Source: Deltaproteobacteria bacterium (lineage in GTDB: Bacteria > Desulfobacterota > Desulfobacteria > Desulfobacterales > SG8-13). From it: a DNA stretch of 8,422 bases. A program made the position numbers and the translations under genes. Of the stretch, positions 5,296-8,422 are shown piece after piece. The DNA lies in NCBI GenBank assembly GCA_030670715.1, contig DAOVBC010000080.1, positions 1-8,422 on the forward strand. The letters run 5' to 3'. Positions within the stretch are counted from its first letter, which is position 1; every line of letters starts with the position of its first letter. Below the pieces are notes generated by a model. That model did no database searches. It was not told where the DNA came from and saw only the letters and a program-made list of their open reading frames with translations.

Positions 5296-6831
5296 ATGTC
5301 CTTCAAATCCTTAGCCGCCTGTTTTTCAAAAACGGCAACAGAACTTCAGAATAAAATTGCCATCAGTTTCCTGCGGAAGGGGGTTATCGAAACGGCCCTT
5401 TCGTATCGAGCGCTGGACCGGGATTCTAACCGTCTGGCCGGTTTTTTTCATGATACGGGGGTCCGCAAGGGCGATCGGGTTGTCTTTTACATTCCTAAAT
5501 CAGTGATTGCCGTGACCGCCCACCTGGCGATCCAAAAAATCGGGGCCGTGGCAGTGCCCTTGAACCCGGGGTTTAAGAAAGCGGAAATGGCCTATCTGCT
5601 GGATGATGCAGATGCCGCTCTGGTAATTGCCGGGCCCTCCCAGGCAGCAACGGTAAACGCATTAACCCCCCGATTGAAAACCGTTGTGATCGATACGGAA
5701 AAGCCGTACCAGGAACTTGAGTTTTTCCGCTCTTTTGCGGATGATCCTCCAGGAATCGCCCTGGAACCGCAAGGCCCTGGCTTGATTATCTACACGTCAG
5801 GCACGACGGGTAAGCCCAAAGGAGCCATTTTAACCCGGGGAAATCTGGTCCATGATGCCCGCAACGTGGTCAGCATCTGGGAAATATCTCACACAGATGT
5901 GCTCTGCCATGCCCTGCCGCTGTTTCATGTTCACGGGCTCTGTTTTGCCCTGCATACCGCGCTGATGGCCGGCGCCCACGTTTTTCTGCTGGATGCTTTT
6001 GATCCGAAAATCGTTATCGATGCCCTGGCCTCGGAAAAAGGCAACTTCCCCTGCACACTGTTTATGGCGGTGCCGGCGATGTACACCAAACTATTCCACC
6101 ACCTAGACGGTAAACACCGGCAGCCGGATTTTTCCAGGGTGCGCCTGTGGACCTCCGGTTCGGCACCCCTTCCGGTTAAAGATTTCGAGCGCATCCAGCG
6201 TGTTTTCGGCCGGGAACCGGTGGAACGGGAAGGTATGTCGGAAACCGGAATGAATTTCTCCAATCCGTTAAAAGGGGTGAGAAAGCCGGGATCAATCGGA
6301 CTGCCGCTGCCGGATCTCAGGGTGCGGATTGTAGACCCGGAGACTTTCAGGGACACGGCACCCGGGCAGGAGGGTGAGATCTGGCTGAAAGGGCCTGCCG
6401 TGACACAGGGATACTGGCGTAAGCCGAAAGAGACCGCGGAAGCCTTTGCAAAAGGCTGGTTTCGAACCGGCGACCTGGGAAAAATCGATGAGGACGGCTA
6501 TTATTACCTGACCGACCGGATCAAACACATCATCATCTCCGGTGGTGAGAACATCTCCCCGAAGGAAATCGAAACGGTGATCAACCGTCTGGATGGCGTG
6601 CTGGAGTCGTCGGTGGTGGGAATCCCGGATGAACAATGGGGTGAAAAGGTCGTGGCCGCCGTGGTCCCGGAGCCGGCTGCGACCATCGGGACCGATGATA
6701 TCAAGGACCACTGCAAGGGCCACCTTCACAGCTGGAAGTGTCCCAGGGAAATCGTCTTCGTCAATGCACTTCCAAAAAACACCATGGCGAAGGTGTTGAA
6801 GGAGGAAGTAAAAAGGTTATTTGATATATAG
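5296..6831 (+). CDS. AMP-forming acyl-CoA synthetase, MatB/ACSF3-like
   Basis: This 511-residue enzyme belongs to the adenylate-forming (ANL) family. It activates a carboxylic acid with ATP to an acyl-adenylate and then makes the CoA thioester. Visible motifs: phosphate loop YTSGTTGKPKG (166-176); ALPLFHVHGL (206-215); SGSAPL (287-292); the A5 region EREGMSETGM (310-319); TGD (391-393); hinge DRIK (407-410); SGGENISPKEIE (415-426); and K499 in LPKNTMAK as the expected catalytic lysine. The HVHGL block, GMSETGMNFSNP and the R-x-PGSIG stretch (329-335) resemble malonyl-CoA synthetases more than long-chain ligases. The substrate is therefore possibly malonate or a methyl-malonate, but this is not proven. 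An odd feature is Glu312 where family members have an aromatic residue. The ATG at 5296 has a modest GGGGAAA (5284-5290) upstream. It is monocistronic in this window, facing the oxidoreductase relic with about 105 nt between ends. No strong promoter was found; TTGACC at 5234-5239 lacks a good -10. Confidence 0.88.
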   Translation: MSFKSLAACFSKTATELQNKIAISFLRKGVIETALSYRALDRDSNRLAGFFHDTGVRKGDRVVFYIPKSVIAVTAHLAIQKIGAVAVPLNPGFKKAEMAYLLDDADAALVIAGPSQAATVNALTPRLKTVVIDTEKPYQELEFFRSFADDPPGIALEPQGPGLIIYTSGTTGKPKGAILTRGNLVHDARNVVSIWEISHTDVLCHALPLFHVHGLCFALHTALMAGAHVFLLDAFDPKIVIDALASEKGNFPCTLFMAVPAMYTKLFHHLDGKHRQPDFSRVRLWTSGSAPLPVKDFERIQRVFGREPVEREGMSETGMNFSNPLKGVRKPGSIGLPLPDLRVRIVDPETFRDTAPGQEGEIWLKGPAVTQGYWRKPKETAEAFAKGWFRTGDLGKIDEDGYYYLTDRIKHIIISGGENISPKEIETVINRLDGVLESSVVGIPDEQWGEKVVAAVVPEPAATIGTDDIKDHCKGHLHSWKCPREIVFVNALPKNTMAKVLKEEVKRLFDI

Positions 6832-7968
6832 ATTTTCGATTTTCGATAAATCCGGCATGGCGCAGAGCGCGAGAGAAGGACGGTGCGGAGAAACTGATGC
6901 AGGATAGACGATATTGGCTGTTCGATAACTGAAGTGCTACTGAAATCGCTTTATGCTGAAAGGGGAAATATCAATGTGCGGGTCACGTCCGGCAACCAGA
7001 TCCGCAATCAGCCTTCCCGTGGCCGGGGCCAGCGAAATACCCATCATTCCGTGACCGGCGGCCACCAGCAGATTGCGCTGCCCGGGCGCCCGGTCAATCA
7101 CCGGCAGATCATCATAAACCATCGGTCGCATTCCGACCCATTCTTCGTGAACCGGTTCTCCGATCGGCTCTTTTAAGTATTCCCGGGCCCCATCCTTTAA
7201 ATTCTGTATACGTTTGGCGACTATCCGGATGTTAAGCCCTGAAAATTCCATCGTCCCGCCTAGGCGGTACCCGCTTTCCCAGGGAGTGGCCACCACGCCT
7301 TTTTCTTCGAAAATACACGGAATTTTCGGACAAAGCGCCGGTCTGGCCATGGTAATGCTGTATCCTTTTCCCGGTTGAATCGGCAGTTTCATTTTCAACT
7401 TTCGGAAAATTTCCGGTGCCCAGGCGCCTGCAGCCAGTACATACGCATCCGCGGTATATATCCCTGAACTCGTTTCTGCCTTTGTTATCATTGCGCCGTC
7501 TGAATGAAGGTTCAGCAGCCGGCAGTTTTCTTCGACAGCGACGCCTTTGCGGATCAGAATCTGTTTGAATCCCCGCAGGAAGTGATCCGGGCGAAGATGA
7601 CTGTCAATGGCATGATACCATCCGCCGTAAACGTCGTCACGCAGAGCAGGTTCCAGCTGCAGCAGCGCATCACCCACAAAAGGCCGCGCTTCCATGCCAA
7701 ATTGCTTCAGGTAGTCGTTCATTCGGGTGTATTCCTGCATCGCTGCTTCACTTTTGAACACCACCAGTATGCCCCTTTGTTCATAATCGCTGTCTATCTT
7801 CTCATCTTCGAAAAAATCCGCGTATAACGCTTCGGATAACCGAAGCATTCTCTGCCTGGCAACAACGACATGTTCCAGGTGCCCGGTGGTGCATTTGCCG
7901 GCGAACTTTAACAACCAGACCAGGCGCTGCAAATCAGGCACTGGTTTGATATAGAGCGGCGGAGCAGT

Positions 7969-8037
7969 TTGAAATTTCTTTGGGTGTCGTCTATTGCTTC
8001 TTGTTGAAATTATTCTTATTTTGTGCGTTAATTTCAA
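7969..8037. repeat. Three TTGAAATT motifs at the truncation border
   Basis: TTGAAATT occurs at 7969-7976 and 8004-8011, and its reverse complement AATTTCAA at 8030-8037. The second and third form an 8-bp inverted repeat around an 18-nt AT-rich spacer. This AT-rich patch replaces what should be the coding start of the oxidoreductase. It may be an operator for the rightward gene or the footprint of the rearrangement. Confidence 0.4.
8004..8032 (+). promoter_or_regulatory. Sigma70-like promoter for the ketoacyl-ACP synthase III-like gene
   Basis: TTGAAA (8004-8009; five of six) and GTTAAT (8027-8032; four of six) are 17 nt apart in an AT-rich patch. The expected start is near 8039, giving a leader of about 39 nt with AAGGA at 8066-8070. 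The promoter lies inside the degenerate 5' end of the opposing oxidoreductase frame and overlaps the TTGAAATT inverted repeat. Confidence 0.42.
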
Positions 8038-8077
8038 TTCCGGTCAGGGGACACCTCACATACGGAAGGAACAACTG

Positions 8078-8422
8078 ATGGAATTTTCAGCCAGAATCAC
8101 CGGCACAGGATCTGCTTTTCCCGAAAGACGATTGACGAACGACGATATTGCGCAGGAATTGACCCGATTCGGCCTGGAAACAAACGATCAATGGATCAGA
8201 GAAAGAACCGGCATCGTCGAAAGAAGAGTTTCCAATGTTCAAAATCCAGCTGAAACCAACTCTTCCCTCGGGGCCCGGGCAACACAAAAAGCGCTTGAAA
8301 TGGCCGGACGGAAACCAGAAGATATCGATCAGATTATTTATGCAACCTGTTCTCCGGATACGCTGCTACCTTCTACCGCCTGCTGGCTTCAACAAAAAAT
8401 CGGCGCCCACAGAGCCTGGGCT
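8078..8422 (+). CDS. 3-oxoacyl-ACP synthase III (FabH)-like protein, N-terminal part (runs off window)
   Basis: The frame is open for 115 codons from ATG 8078 to the window edge. AAGGA (8066-8070) lies 7 nt upstream. The N-terminus is typical of the FabH-type thiolase fold: ITGTGSAFPERRLTNDD (7-23), the CoA-contacting loop DQWIRERTGI (37-46), a helix ending KALEMAG (71-77), EDIDQIIYAT (81-90) and SPDTLLPSTACWLQQKIGA (92-110). Family members condense an acyl-CoA primer with malonyl-ACP to start fatty acid synthesis, or serve in related secondary pathways. The catalytic Cys and the His/Asn residues fall beyond the window, so activity cannot be judged. The gene is divergent from the truncated oxidoreductase, with only 40 nt between the two frames. 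A full-length version of the latter would overlap this gene. Confidence 0.88.
   Translation, partial: MEFSARITGTGSAFPERRLTNDDIAQELTRFGLETNDQWIRERTGIVERRVSNVQNPAETNSSLGARATQKALEMAGRKPEDIDQIIYATCSPDTLLPSTACWLQQKIGAHRAWA

Larger units (their letters stand above)
6937..8037 (-). pseudogene. 5'-truncated D-amino-acid dehydrogenase-like FAD oxidoreductase
   Basis: The frame encodes up to 366 residues, closed by TAG at 6937-6939. From about residue 25 it matches the middle and C-terminal parts of DadA-type (DAO-family) flavoproteins. Visible landmarks are PLYIKPVPD (27-35), SHLRPDHF (146-153), VLAAGAWAP (200-208), GKGYSI (223-228), YRLGGTMEFSG (257-267), WVGMRPMVYDDLPVID (300-315) and AAGHGMMGISLAPATG (326-341). 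Such enzymes oxidise D-amino acids or glycine-like amines with FAD. The N-terminal Rossmann segment with its GxGxxG dinucleotide motif, about 60 residues in DadA, is absent. Instead, residues 1-24 are AT-rich-coded, basic and unlike the family. The frame opens only at TTG (8035-8037) without a Shine-Dalgarno, and an in-frame stop lies at 8044-8046. The first internal ATG is at 7846-7848, even deeper. Without the FAD site the product is unlikely to be active. A chimeric assembly is the main alternative to a true gene relic. The rest of the frame is intact, so the loss is probably recent. Confidence 0.72.

Noticed and set aside
6832..6853. GATTTTCGATTTTCGAT repeat after the acyl-CoA synthetase gene
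   Set aside because: It is a short AT-rich direct repeat with only weak self-pairing; it is not a credible terminator or mobile-element end.
8087..8287. Minus-strand frame as a possible source of the missing oxidoreductase N-terminus
   Set aside because: It contains no GxGxxG or other FAD-binding pattern and is the antisense shadow of the FabH-like gene.
1..8422. CRISPR array, tRNA or rRNA genes, intact insertion sequence, sigma54 promoters
   Set aside because: I looked for regularly spaced repeats, tRNA arms, transposase-like proteins and GG-N10-GC elements and found none convincing.

Overview
The window reads as chromosomal DNA of a Gram-negative, probably anaerobic, bacterium. The gene mix suggests a Desulfobacterota/'deltaproteobacterial' type of cell: a flavin-reductase-like protein of the type common in anaerobes, CBS and Usp stress proteins, a MatB-like acyl-CoA synthetase, a FabH-like ketoacyl synthase and a secreted alpha-2-macroglobulin-like protein. 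This placement is inference from gene content and style only. There are no rRNA or tRNA genes and no recognisable intact mobile element.

Layout. (1) Positions 1-875, minus strand: the first 291 codons of a large exported protein, probably of the bacterial alpha-2-macroglobulin class, running off the left edge. (2) Positions 876-1059 hold two good divergent sigma70-like promoters, one for the gene to the left and one for the genes to the right. (3) Positions 1060-2445, plus strand: a two-gene operon of CBS-domain proteins, one with two CBS domains and one with four. The second carries a Cys-Arg-Ala-Cys motif after each CBS pair. (4) Positions 2446-3069: a 624-bp region without a convincing gene, containing several inverted repeats and a twice-repeated 10-bp motif. 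(5) Positions 3070-4044, plus strand: a tandem universal stress protein. (6) Positions 4073-5012, minus strand: a flavin-reductase-like protein preceded by a small helical protein of unknown function, probably co-transcribed. (7) Positions 5296-6831, plus strand: an AMP-forming acyl-CoA synthetase with an unusual adenine-site residue. (8) Positions 6937-8037, minus strand: a D-amino-acid-dehydrogenase-like FAD oxidoreductase that has lost its N-terminal nucleotide-binding segment. (9) Position 8078 to the right edge, plus strand: the start of a ketoacyl-ACP synthase III-like gene.

How they fit together. CBS pairs and Usp domains both commonly bind adenine nucleotides, so 1060-4044 can be read as an energy- or stress-sensing neighbourhood, although the 624-bp gap argues for separate transcription of the Usp gene. 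The acyl-CoA synthetase and the FabH-like enzyme both belong to acyl-thioester chemistry, but they are separated by the oppositely oriented oxidoreductase relic and are not one operon. The most notable points are the beheaded oxidoreductase, whose missing 5' end is where the FabH-like gene and its promoter now lie; the duplicated CRAC motif in the four-CBS protein; the Glu replacing the adenine-stacking aromatic residue in the synthetase; and the structured non-coding stretch at 2446-3069. I did not find a clear new multi-gene system.
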